DNA of 6,462 nucleotides from positions 1-6,462 of the forward strand of contig JAUWZC010000127.1 of NCBI GenBank assembly GCA_030615565.1, given 5' to 3'. The translations under genes were made by a program, and so were the position numbers. Shown here one piece after another: positions 1 to 5,681 of this stretch. The notes beneath the pieces are model-generated. The model made no database searches and had not been told where the DNA came from. It saw only the letters and a list, made by a program, of their open reading frames with translations. This DNA comes from Desulfobacteraceae bacterium (lineage in GTDB: Bacteria; Desulfobacterota; DSM-4660; Desulfatiglandales; B25-G16). How positions within the stretch are numbered: the first letter of the stretch is position 1; each line of letters starts with the position of its first letter.

Positions 1-108
1 AAGGCCAGGAAGGGAAGAAATCCACAGACAGGGCAAGAAATGACTATAAAGGCGAAGAAGGTCGCCAAGTTTGTACCCGGGAAGGCTTTAAAGGATGCTG
101 TAAGTTAA
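1..108 (+). CDS. hup: HU-family DNA-binding protein (C-terminal fragment, 5' end outside window)
   Basis: The first 35 codons read in frame from base 1 to a TAA at 106-108 and end in the signature C-terminus of HU/IHF proteins: [10 protein letters not shown], then a lysine-rich stretch, then [12 protein letters not shown]. The RNPQTG segment is the tip of the DNA-embracing beta arm, whose proline intercalates and bends DNA in this family, and PGKALKDAV forms the last helix. Known family role: small dimeric nucleoid protein that bends and compacts DNA. About 55 N-terminal residues should lie upstream of the window. A strong terminator follows 23 bases after the stop, so this is the last gene of its transcript. 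HU versus IHF subunit cannot be settled from the C-terminus alone, but the lysine-rich HU-like tail favours HU. Confidence 0.93.
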   Translation, partial: KARKGRNPQTGQEMTIKAKKVAKFVPGKALKDAVS

Positions 109-130
109 TTACCATTCAAGTGGGTTGTAT

Positions 131-175
131 AAAAACCCCCACTGGGAGTAACTTGATCCTAGCGGGGGCTTTTTT
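131..175 (+). terminator. Rho-independent terminator of the HU gene
   Basis: A run of five A and five C (131-140) pairs with five G (164-168), one bulged C and six T (170-175). The stem extends inward through CT/AG and GG/CC pairs. A GC-rich stem followed directly by a T run is a classic intrinsic terminator. The A run opposite the T run makes it partly bidirectional. Confidence 0.88.
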
Positions 176-244
176 AATGAATGATCAAGGATATTAAATA
201 TTAGCATGATGGGTGTGATAGGGCCTACAGAGGGCAGTTAAGCC

Positions 245-273
245 TTGAGTTGAATGCAACAAGAGTGTATTTA
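245..273 (+). promoter_or_regulatory. Possible promoter of the EamA transporter gene
   Basis: TTGAGT (245-250) and TATTTA (268-273) are separated by 17 bases, an acceptable sigma70-type pair lying 100 bases before the transporter start. A second possible -10, TATAAA at 328-333, lacks a convincing -35. A small hairpin (CCTTG 280-284 / CAAGG 289-293) lies between them. The strong terminator upstream means the transporter must have its own promoter in 176-373, but which one is uncertain. Confidence 0.3.
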
Positions 274-373
274 CCAAAACCTTGGATTCAAGGGGATATG
301 ATCTGGCGGATGTTTTTAATTACCTCGTATAAATTCAAAAAAGGGAAAGCATAAAGGAGATTATTTCAAGGCA

Positions 374-1303
374 ATGGTTGGAGAGATACCCAATAATCAA
401 GAGCTTCCTTTAGTAGCGGCCATCTTTACCTCAATTCTGTGTATTGGTTTTGGAGCCAATGCCGTAGCTATCAAGATCAGCCTCTATGGGTTGGGGGCAT
501 TTACAACAGCGGGACTTCGTTTCAGCATAGCCACATTAGCAATTCTTCTTTGGGCCAGAACTACCCGGCGATCCTTTATTATCAAGAAAGGGCAGGCACA
601 TCAACTTTTGATTATCTCAATACTTTTTACTGTACAATTAGGCTTGCTCTATCTTGGGCTCAACAAAACCAATGCCTCCCGAGGAACCCTGTTGATTAAT
701 CTTCAACCTTTTTTTGTTCTTTTTCTGGCCCACTGTTTCATCCCAGGAGACCAAATTACAAAAAGGAAGATTTTGGGACTTTTCATGGGGTTTACAGGGA
801 TGGCCATGGTCTTTCTGGGGAGAAAAGGGATAACAACGGATATTCAAACTGGGGATTTTATGATACTCATAACTGCTTTTATGTGGGCCTGCAACACGGT
901 TTATACGAAGAAAATCATAAACGCATTTGACCCTTTTCAAATTGTGCTCTACCCCATGATATTCTCGGTCCCCTTCTTTTTTCTCGCAGGCCTTTTGTGG
1001 GATGGCACAATGATAGAGCATGTGAACGTAAAAATCCTTAGTTCCCTCTTGTACCAGAGTCTTGTGATTGCCTCTTTTGGTTTTGTTGCATGGTATAGTA
1101 TGCTCCAAAAATATGGAGCTGTTTCACTACATTCTTTTCTTTTCATCATGCCCATATCTGGGGTTTTGCTGGGTGGGCTGGTTCTTGGAGAACCTATCAC
1201 CTTCAATATTCTGCTGGCGTTAGTATTGATTGTGTCTGGAATATTGGTGGTAAACCTAAAGACCATAAAATACACACCCTTATTCCCTCCAAGAGGTGTT
1301 TAG
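374..1303 (+). CDS. EamA/DMT-superfamily inner-membrane transporter
   Basis: The 309-residue product is almost wholly hydrophobic, with about ten membrane segments (roughly residues 12-34, 42-60, 75-93, 104-124, 132-150, 158-176, 190-210, 223-245, 252-272 and 279-300). This is the two-times-five-helix EamA architecture at its normal length. Family-typical features are the GLNKTNASRGTLLINLQPFF stretch after helix 3, the LGLFMGFTGMAMVFLG segment of helix 5, and a second-repeat end with GVLLGGLVLGEPITFN followed by a last helix GILVV. Members export or import small metabolites such as amino acids or purines; the substrate cannot be told from sequence. The start is ATG 374; a good AAAGGAG (353-359) lies 14 bases upstream, rather far, and no closer in-frame start exists. 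It is monocistronic, between a terminator and a 400-base gap. Confidence 0.9.
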   Translation: MVGEIPNNQELPLVAAIFTSILCIGFGANAVAIKISLYGLGAFTTAGLRFSIATLAILLWARTTRRSFIIKKGQAHQLLIISILFTVQLGLLYLGLNKTNASRGTLLINLQPFFVLFLAHCFIPGDQITKRKILGLFMGFTGMAMVFLGRKGITTDIQTGDFMILITAFMWACNTVYTKKIINAFDPFQIVLYPMIFSVPFFFLAGLLWDGTMIEHVNVKILSSLLYQSLVIASFGFVAWYSMLQKYGAVSLHSFLFIMPISGVLLGGLVLGEPITFNILLALVLIVSGILVVNLKTIKYTPLFPPRGV

Positions 1304-1523
1304 ACAGGGCCAAGATCGATCTTCCAGATTAATACTCTCCTAATATACATAAACGCTTGAAATAATGAAGGCGTGAAAATATCTTACCCCCGCAGGAAAG
1401 TCTCTTATGACAGTCACCAATGAGAAAGGTGTCAGATCTGCTCTTGATTCATAGTTTTTAAAGAGAATTTGCGGCTCAAATCTTTATTCCTGCCACAATC
1501 ACCTCCTCATCAAACAATTTAGG

Positions 1524-1545
1524 CCAAACCTCGACCAAACCTCGA
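1524..1545. repeat. Perfect 2 x 11-base tandem repeat upstream of a -35 box
   Basis: CCAAACCTCGA occurs twice back to back (1524-1534 and 1535-1545), ending four bases before the TTGACA at 1550. A period of 11 bases is about one helical turn, so both copies would face the same side of the DNA. It could be a regulator site for the toxin-antitoxin promoter or a simple duplication. Confidence 0.6.
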
Positions 1546-1549
1546 TCTA

Positions 1550-1579
1550 TTGACAATCACCCTAAAAACTGATTCTAAT
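1550..1579 (+). promoter_or_regulatory. Probable sigma70-type promoter of the toxin-antitoxin operon
   Basis: TTGACA (1550-1555) is a perfect -35 and TCTAAT (1574-1579) matches the -10 consensus at five of six bases, with an 18-base spacer. Transcription would start near 1586 and leave a leader of about 120 bases before the antitoxin start. The long leader is unusual for such operons, so a closer promoter cannot be excluded, although I see none as good. Confidence 0.5.
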
Positions 1580-1705
1580 AAACCAATGCACTTGGGAATT
1601 CTGTAAAACTTAGAATATATTGGGCTATAAAAAAGCTTTGCTGCATAAAAATTTGCAATCAATAAGGTTGCACCCCACTCCAAATTTTGATAAGGTATTT
1701 CTGTG

Positions 1706-1927
1706 ATGAGCAAGATAACCACAGCTAATTTACTTGAATTGAGCGTTTCCGAAAGGATTCAGCTTGTAGAGGACCTCTGGGACAGCGTTGTTGCTGTGCC
1801 TGAATCAGTTCAATTGACGAAGGCACAGAAGCAAGAGCTGGATCGACGTCTTGATGCATACCACCAAAATCCTGATGCTGGGTCGCCCTGGGAATTGGTA
1901 AGAGAAAGAATACGGAACAGGGCATGA
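1706..1927 (+). CDS. Type II antitoxin, putative addiction module component (PF09720/TIGR02574 type)
   Basis: The 73-residue acidic protein has the layout of the unstable-antitoxin family: N-terminal LLELSVSERIQLVEDLWDSV, then a polar linker (ESVQLTKAQKQELDRRLDAY), then HQNPDAGSPWELVRERIR at the C-terminus. The LSVSERIQLVEDLWDSV and GSPWE..R.RI blocks are the family signature. Known role: neutralises a RelE/ParE-type toxin encoded just downstream and probably autoregulates the operon. ATG 1706 is preferred; a GTG three bases earlier (1703) is equally in frame, and AAGG at 1692-1695 suits either. The gene overlaps the toxin by four bases (ATGA), which implies translational coupling. Confidence 0.9.
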   Translation: MSKITTANLLELSVSERIQLVEDLWDSVVAVPESVQLTKAQKQELDRRLDAYHQNPDAGSPWELVRERIRNRA

Positions 1928-2220
1928 AAAAGGCCCTTATTATCCGTCCAGATGCTGAGCTTGATCTGGCGGAGGCGTTTGGTTGGTATGAAGCACGAGT
2001 TCCAGGTTTGGGCTCTGATTTCCTCCTGAGCATAGATGCCGCTCTGTCATCCATCCAACGAACCCCTAAGTTGTATCCTATTTTATATAAGAATGTCCGG
2101 AGAGGCCTGGTTCGCCGTTTCCCCTACGGGATATTTTATGTGGTCGAGGAGGACAGGATTGTGGTCCTTGGAATACTGCATGCTCGGAGAGATCCCAAGA
2201 CCTGGCAGGATAGAGCTTGA
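1924..2220 (+). CDS. Type II toxin of the RelE/ParE family
   Basis: The 98-residue basic protein matches the plasmid-stabilisation RelE/ParE fold throughout: RPDAELDLAEAFGWYEARVPGLG (8-30), FLLSIDAALSSI (33-44), then VRRGLVRRFPYGIFYVVEEDRIVVLGILHARRDPKTWQDR (58-97). The RRFPY.I.Y strand and the HARRDP..W..R end are the hallmarks of this branch. In the family, members either cleave mRNA at the ribosome or poison DNA gyrase; the W..R ending and LGILHARRDP resemble the group commonly paired with PF09720 antitoxins, whose target is less clear. The length is normal and no frame damage is visible, so the toxin is probably active and held by the overlapping upstream antitoxin. Confidence 0.9.
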   Translation: MKKALIIRPDAELDLAEAFGWYEARVPGLGSDFLLSIDAALSSIQRTPKLYPILYKNVRRGLVRRFPYGIFYVVEEDRIVVLGILHARRDPKTWQDRA

Positions 2221-2327
2221 TGGAATTTCTATATATCACCTTATAGGTTATATCTTTCAAAACTTGGGCTTAATCTCAAATCTTGATAAATCATTTCCTC
2301 ACCAATAAAATTACGAAAAGGGGACAT

Positions 2328-2599
2328 CCAATATTCCTACTTCCCGCTATAAGACAATTTCTTCCGTTTCTGATCGCATTTCTTGTAATTTTTTTGACTT
2401 ACCGGTTTGTGCCGGTCAAGAAGCCAACAACCGTCTCAAGCCTGATAGGGCTGTATGGTGTGCCCTGGCAATTATACTTCTTCAAATGTTGTTTTCCAGA
2501 TTCTTTGGTGTCACGGATCATGATTGGTGTGCATTTCTCTTCACAGCAGCTACTTTTACAAAAAACAGGGCTGAACCAAAATCGGTACATCTAATCTGA
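2328..2599 (+). pseudogene. Degraded fragment of a YihY/BrkB-like membrane protein
   Basis: A hydrophobic stretch in one frame (2328-2450) reads IFLLPAIRQFLPFLIAFLV.. then FLTYRFVPVKKPTTVSSLIG. This resembles the segment of YihY/BrkB (once called RNase BN) proteins where a helix ends in a YRFVP motif and leads to the next helix. The match continues only after a one-base shift, from 2450 on, as AVWCALAIILLQMLFSRFFG, the expected next helix. One missing G near 2448-2452 would explain it. After about 2515 the similarity fades, and the frame runs to a TGA at 2597-2599. No start codon or ribosome site suits the first part. It appears to be a small internal relic of a roughly 280-400 residue gene. 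The identification rests on motif resemblance only. Confidence 0.38.
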
Positions 2600-2844
2600 G
2601 ATCAGGATTTGAATCATGGAATTTTTCCTCTACATGAGGCGAGCATATCCACATTTTAGAAAAACTTTACCCCTTTGAATTATCTATTAAGCTTTATTTA
2701 TCATTGATTTGTTGCTTTTCAATGCTTGAGACCGCCAGTGTTCATGTAATTTTTCTATTTGCTCAGACTGGAGATCATTGCCTCTATAATCACATCTATC
2801 TCAGAGCCCGCGTAACCGCTTGATAGCGCAAGGATTTTAACCTA
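2600..2844. other. AT-rich intergenic stretch with possible decayed coding sequence
   Basis: There is no intact gene between the membrane-protein relic and the next promoter. On the minus strand, 2687-2800 is open for 37 codons and reads like protein (for example RGNDLQSEQIEKLHEHWRSQ), but it has no start codon and is preceded by a stop. An adjacent minus frame over about 2755-2845 is also open (LSSGYAGSEIDVIIEAM). The two could be parts of one frameshifted relic. I recognise no family in either. Confidence 0.25.
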
Positions 2845-2873
2845 TTGACTTGTGAGATATTTTGATGTAAAAT
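2845..2873 (+). promoter_or_regulatory. Promoter of the wHTH-MNT gene
   Basis: TTGACT (2845-2850) and TAAAAT (2868-2873) are separated by exactly 17 bases, each one base from the sigma70 consensus. Transcription would begin near 2880, about 37 bases before the ATG. The -10 lies inside the first of two operator-like repeats, which suggests repression by steric blocking. Confidence 0.6.
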
Positions 2874-2901
2874 TACCATCGATTGATGTATTATTACCAT
2901 C
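2862..2901. repeat. Twin operator-like repeats, 21 bases apart, over the promoter
   Basis: TTGATGTAAAATTACCATC (2862-2880) recurs as TTGATGTATTATTACCATC (2883-2901), 17 of 19 bases identical. The 21-base period equals two helical turns. Each copy is itself a rough dyad (GATGTA facing TTACCATC; GTAA/TTAC in copy 1), as expected for a dimeric winged-helix protein. Copy 1 covers the -10 box and copy 2 the start of the transcript. The likely binder is the wHTH protein encoded 16 bases downstream, giving autoregulation; that link is inferred. Confidence 0.65.
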
Positions 2902-2916
2902 AAATAGGTCTAAAAG

Positions 2917-3501
2917 ATGCTCCAGAAACTATTTTCATCCAGGGTCAGAGTCGAGATCCTCAGCACCTTTCTCATGAATCCCGAAAGAGAATTGTACCTG
3001 AGAGAGGTAGAACGACTAACAGGTGAGGATTATAAAAATGTTAGTATGGAACTACGAAATCTTAGAGAGATCGGCCTTTTATCGAGTCGAAATGAGGGTA
3101 ATCTCAAGTACTTCAGTCTCAATAAGGAATTCGTGATATACGAAGAGCTAAAGTCAATCTTCATGAAAACGAAAGGTGCAGTTGGAATTCTTAGAGAAGC
3201 AGTATCAACGAAAGGGGATATAGACTATGCCTTCATATATGGTTCCTTTGCAACAGGAGAAGAAAGGGCAAAAAGTGACATAGACGTGATGGTAATCGGG
3301 GGGATTTCCCTTGAAGAGGTATTAGCCTTAATCAGAGGACCAGAGGAGAAACTCTCTCGGGAAATAAACGTATCGCTGTATGACCTTCAAGAAATAAGGA
3401 AGCGTGTGAAAGGTCGCGACCCTTTTATCATGGAAGTGTTAGAAGGATCCAAAAGAATGCTTGTCGGTGATGAGGATGAGTTACGAAGAGTTATTGAATA
3501 A
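2917..3501 (+). CDS. Winged-helix regulator fused to a MNT-type nucleotidyltransferase domain
   Basis: The 194-residue protein has two domains. Residues 1-75 form a winged helix (LFSSRVRVEILSTFLMNPERELYLREVERLTG..VSMELRNLREIGLLSSRNEGNLKYFSLN). Residues 100-170 form a minimal nucleotidyltransferase with IYGSFATGEERAKSDIDVMV, i.e. the GS-x10-DxD motif (G109, S110, D121, D123). The usual third acidic position seems replaced, in REINVSLYD (about N151). The end, EVLEGSKRMLVGDEDELRRVIE, is typical of this family. In characterised MNT-HEPN pairs the MNT protein counteracts the HEPN RNase, in some cases by modifying it with adenylate residues. Here the fused DNA-binding domain and twin operators suggest it is also the operon repressor. 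ATG 2917 has AGG eight bases upstream. The partner gene downstream overlaps its 3' end and is broken. Confidence 0.88.
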   Translation: MLQKLFSSRVRVEILSTFLMNPERELYLREVERLTGEDYKNVSMELRNLREIGLLSSRNEGNLKYFSLNKEFVIYEELKSIFMKTKGAVGILREAVSTKGDIDYAFIYGSFATGEERAKSDIDVMVIGGISLEEVLALIRGPEEKLSREINVSLYDLQEIRKRVKGRDPFIMEVLEGSKRMLVGDEDELRRVIE

Positions 3502-3669
3502 GGGACTGATAAACGTTTCAAGGCCTCTCCGTCTCAGGTAAAAAATAGAATTGAGCTTGCAAAAAGGGACATAAAGGCAGCAAGGTTAATGATGGCCAAT
3601 GATAGGGATTGGGCATTTAGCATGGCCTATTCCGAATTTTTGTCTGAATTTTTAATAGCTCTGTGGTAG
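3476..3669 (+). pseudogene. HEPN-domain toxin partner of the MNT gene, frameshifted and truncated
   Basis: ATG 3476, overlapping the MNT 3' end in another frame, begins MSYEELLNKGLI, a typical start for HEPN partners of such genes. The family sequence continues only in the next frame from about 3511: KRFKASPSQVKNRIELAKRD, then IKAARLMMANDRDWAFSMAY. Adding one A to the AAA at 3511-3513 would join the two parts exactly. Family resemblance stops at about 3630, after the WAFSMAY segment of helix 2. The frame then runs a few foreign codons into the kinase gene's 3' end and stops at 3667-3669. Only about 52 of roughly 120-135 residues survive, and the part expected to carry the R-x4-6-H RNase motif is gone. 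The toxin cannot be functional. Confidence 0.8.
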
Positions 3670-4742
3670 GCAGGCAAGTTTATCTTGAAGGCTGTTCCCT
3701 TGCCTTTCTCGCTTTTCAAGGAGAAGGAACTGCCTTTATGCTCTTCGATAATCCTCTTTGAGACAGATAGACCCAGACCTGTTCCATGCTTTTTAGTCGT
3801 AAAAAAAGGAGAAAAGACCTTCTCCTTGTCCTGTTCTGCAATCCCGCAACCCTCGTCAGCCACAGTGATTTCTACCTGATCGCCGGATAACCTGGTCTGG
3901 ACCCAGAGATTTCCTCCATTTTCCATAGCCTCTATGGAATTCTTCACTAGATTTAAAAACACCTGTTTTAGCCTGCTCTTGTCTCCCTCCACAAAGGGAG
4001 CTTTATTGTCTATGTTTAGCTCAGTTTGGATATTCTTCTCCTCACAATCTTCTTTTACCAGGGAAAAGATTTCCTGCAAAAGCCCCCTTATATTCACCTT
4101 TTTAGATGCGATGGCTTTTGGCAGATGAAATTCCCTGAGATCTGTTAACAGGTTTTCCAGTCGCTTGACCTCGTCAGTGATGACGTTCAGCTTTTTGAGG
4201 TGTTTCTCATTACTAATAGCTCGGATCAACTGTTGGGCAAAACCACCGATCATCATGAGTGGATTCTTGATTTCATGGGTGATCTCTGCAGCAAGCTGAC
4301 CGAGAGCAGATAACCGTTCTGATCGCATGATTTGTTCCTGGAGTGCCCGGGTTTTAGTCAAATCCCTGACAATCCCGGTAAAGAAAAGCCTTTCATTCAC
4401 CTCCGTAACAGAAAATGAAATGGATGCAGGAAAGGTATCGCCATTTTTTCGGATAGCAAGTATCTCCGATTCGTGTCCAATGCGTCCAGGAATTCTGGTC
4501 TTTATATAGCGGGTTACAGCCTTGCGGTGGTTTTTGCTACAGGCGGGGGACATGATGACATTAAGATCACGGCCAATGACATCTCTCCGATTGTAGCCAA
4601 AGATTTTTTCTGCGGCCTTATTAAAAAATAAGACCTTATGATTTTCGTCTATGGTGACAAAGGCCTCATTGGTATTTTCAATCGCATGCTTCAGGATCAC
4701 CAGACCCTGGTTTTCATCCTCAAGAATACCTTTGTTGGCCAT
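3627..4742 (-). CDS. Cytosolic PAS-domain sensor histidine kinase
   Basis: The 371-residue protein (from ATG 4742) has a PAS domain at about 17-131 (EAFVTIDENHKVLFFNKAAEKIFGY; FFTGIVRDLT), a HisKA helix with phospho-acceptor H156 in AAEITHEIKNPL, and a HATPase domain: N box with N268 (NLVKNSIEAM), G1 box DEGCG (296-300), F box FSPFF (310-314), and G2 box GTGLGLS (320-326). All catalytic boxes are intact. No signal peptide or membrane helix is present, so it senses a cytosolic signal; the PAS is FixL-like. No receiver domain or response regulator gene lies in the window. The ATG at 4742 is favoured because TGAGG, overlapping the LOG stop, sits about 11 bases upstream; TTG starts at 4763 or 4748 are alternatives. 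The C-terminus ends in a 12-base tandem repeat (KNSD-KNSE), and its stop codon may come from the HEPN relic. Confidence 0.92.
   Translation of the reverse strand: MANKGILEDENQGLVILKHAIENTNEAFVTIDENHKVLFFNKAAEKIFGYNRRDVIGRDLNVIMSPACSKNHRKAVTRYIKTRIPGRIGHESEILAIRKNGDTFPASISFSVTEVNERLFFTGIVRDLTKTRALQEQIMRSERLSALGQLAAEITHEIKNPLMMIGGFAQQLIRAISNEKHLKKLNVITDEVKRLENLLTDLREFHLPKAIASKKVNIRGLLQEIFSLVKEDCEEKNIQTELNIDNKAPFVEGDKSRLKQVFLNLVKNSIEAMENGGNLWVQTRLSGDQVEITVADEGCGIAEQDKEKVFSPFFTTKKHGTGLGLSVSKRIIEEHKGSSFSLKSEKGKGTAFKINLPAYHRAIKNSDKNSE
3631..3654. repeat. 12-base tandem duplication at the kinase/HEPN-relic junction
   Basis: TCCGAATTTTTG (3631-3642) is followed directly by TCTGAATTTTTA (3643-3654), 10 of 12 bases identical. 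On the minus strand it encodes the kinase tail KNSD-KNSE. It lies exactly where HEPN similarity ends on the plus strand, so it may mark slippage at the joint that brought the two genes together. Confidence 0.6.
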
Positions 4743-4755
4743 GGTCAAATTTACC

Positions 4756-5409
4756 TCAGACAATCACAGTCTTCTTTATGATACGGACAGCTTCTTCAGG
4801 AGTGTCCACGAGGCTCAAGAGGTCAAGGTCTGATTCTGATATAGACCTCTCTTTTATCAAGGTTGTCTTTATCCAGTCAAACAGGCCTTTCCAGTATCTG
4901 GAATCTATGAGAATAACAGGAAAGGACTTTATCCTTTTGGTCTGAATCAGGGTGAGGGCTTCAAAAAGTTCGTCGAGGGTCCCAAAGCCTCCAGGCATAA
5001 TGACATAGGCTACCGCATATTTTATAAACATGACCTTTCTGATAAAAAAATATTTAAAATCGAGTTGAACATTGGCATATTTATTGGGTTTCTGCTCGTT
5101 AGGGAGATGGATATGGAGGCCCACTGATTTGCCACCAGCCTCTGCAGCCCCTTTATTGGCTGCCTCCATAACTCCAGGTCCTCCACCAGAAATCACATTA
5201 AAATCGTTTTCTACCAGCAATCGAGCGACATGTTCTGTAGTTTTATAGTTGTGACTGTTGGGATGGGATCGGGCTGACCCAAAAATAGTCACGGCTGGAT
5301 ATACTTGGGGCATGACATCAAAGCCTTCCACGAATTCTGCCAGGATATTAAACATCCTCCAGGTATCATTTTTTGTAAGGTCATCAACAATATACTGTTT
5401 CTCATGCAT
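4756..5409 (-). CDS. LOG-family protein (TIGR00730-type Rossmann fold, nucleotide 5'-monophosphate phosphoribohydrolase-like)
   Basis: The 217-residue protein has the full LOG pattern: VTIFGSAR (40-47), VISGGGPGVMEAANKGA (72-88), a middle segment FFIRKVMF with R124 and K125, and the nucleotide/phosphate motif MPGGFGTLDELFEAL (138-151). The PGGxGTxxE motif plus the preceding Arg form the active site in LOG enzymes, which split nucleoside 5'-monophosphates into a base and ribose 5-phosphate. The bacterial substrate is often an ordinary purine or pyrimidine nucleotide, so a cytokinin role should not be assumed. ATG 5409 has a good AAAGGTGAG just upstream (5415-5423). Its stop codon TGA forms part of the ribosome site of the kinase gene downstream, which implies coupled translation. 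I see no firm promoter in the 85 bases between it and the inverted-repeat element. Confidence 0.9.
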   Translation of the reverse strand: MHEKQYIVDDLTKNDTWRMFNILAEFVEGFDVMPQVYPAVTIFGSARSHPNSHNYKTTEHVARLLVENDFNVISGGGPGVMEAANKGAAEAGGKSVGLHIHLPNEQKPNKYANVQLDFKYFFIRKVMFIKYAVAYVIMPGGFGTLDELFEALTLIQTKRIKSFPVILIDSRYWKGLFDWIKTTLIKERSISESDLDLLSLVDTPEEAVRIIKKTVIV

Positions 5410-5493
5410 GATCTCTCACCTTTCAGCCGTTATAGATAGTAATGGCGTTAATAAAGATTTATTGGTCGTCTTAAATAGAAATATAAAAAATAT

Positions 5494-5512
5494 GGTAACA
5501 TTTTAGCTCTTT
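5494..5512 (+). repeat. Outer terminal inverted repeat, left copy
   Basis: This 19-base copy is the exact reverse complement of 5870-5888. Similarity stops sharply at the outer GG, which suggests a true element end. Confidence 0.85.
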
Positions 5513-5528
5513 GAAATTACATGGTGAA

Positions 5529-5560
5529 TGAGCATGGAGATGTCTTTTTTTATCATGCCC
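5529..5560 (+). repeat. Second inverted repeat, left copy (partner 5781-5814)
   Basis: TGAGCATGGAGATGTCTT (5529-5546) is perfectly matched by the complement of 5797-5814. After a T-rich stretch differing by two bases in length, ATCATGCCC (5552-5560) again matches GGGCATGAT at 5781-5789. The paired length is about 32-34 bases. Confidence 0.85.
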
Positions 5561-5681
5561 CTGGCCCAGACCTGGCATGCAAAGATTTGTTATAGACGCT
5601 AAGGCCAGAAAATATCTCAGAAACAAGCTCAAGTTCCTGTGTCGTCGCGCCAGGGCAGGCCTCACAAAGACGAGTCGGTAG

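Larger units (their letters stand above)
1304..1702. other. 400-base intergenic region between transporter and toxin-antitoxin module
   Basis: No convincing gene is present. A perfect 12-base palindrome, AAGATCGATCTT, lies at 1312-1323, nine bases after the transporter stop, with no T run, so it is not a clear terminator. A short open stretch ending at a TAG near 1454 reads like 22 residues of protein but has no ribosome site and is probably chance or a relic. An 11-base tandem repeat and a good promoter (listed separately) occupy 1524-1579. A weak inverted repeat, ATTCT 1598-1602 / AGAAT 1612-1616, lies in the presumed leader of the toxin-antitoxin transcript. Confidence 0.5.

Noticed and set aside
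638..1275. Long minus-strand open frames opposite the transporter
   Set aside because: They are shadows of a well-supported membrane-protein gene; their products are basic and patternless.
1452..1465. 14-base word TAGTTTTTAAAGAG shared with 5862-5875 at the element's right end
   Set aside because: It is AT-rich and a single 14-base match is not improbable in a window of this size. The surrounding bases do not match, so there is no evidence of a second element copy.
1498..1510. ATCACCTCCT, identical to the tail of 16S rRNA
   Set aside because: The bases before it do not match the conserved 3' end of 16S rRNA, so it is not an rRNA fragment.
1519..1722. Minus-strand open frame of 67 codons upstream of the antitoxin
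   Set aside because: It covers the tandem repeat and promoter and overlaps the antitoxin start, and shows no protein-like pattern.
2283..2594. Open frame of 103 codons that could be a small membrane protein
   Set aside because: It has no ribosome site, its second half is cysteine- and phenylalanine-rich nonsense-like sequence, and a one-base shift gives a better continuation of a known membrane pattern. It is treated as a pseudogene.
5450..5463. Near-palindrome AATAAA-GA-TTTATT upstream of the LOG gene
   Set aside because: It is a short AT-only dyad in an AT-rich leader, not distinguishable from chance and with no recognisable promoter or operator around it.
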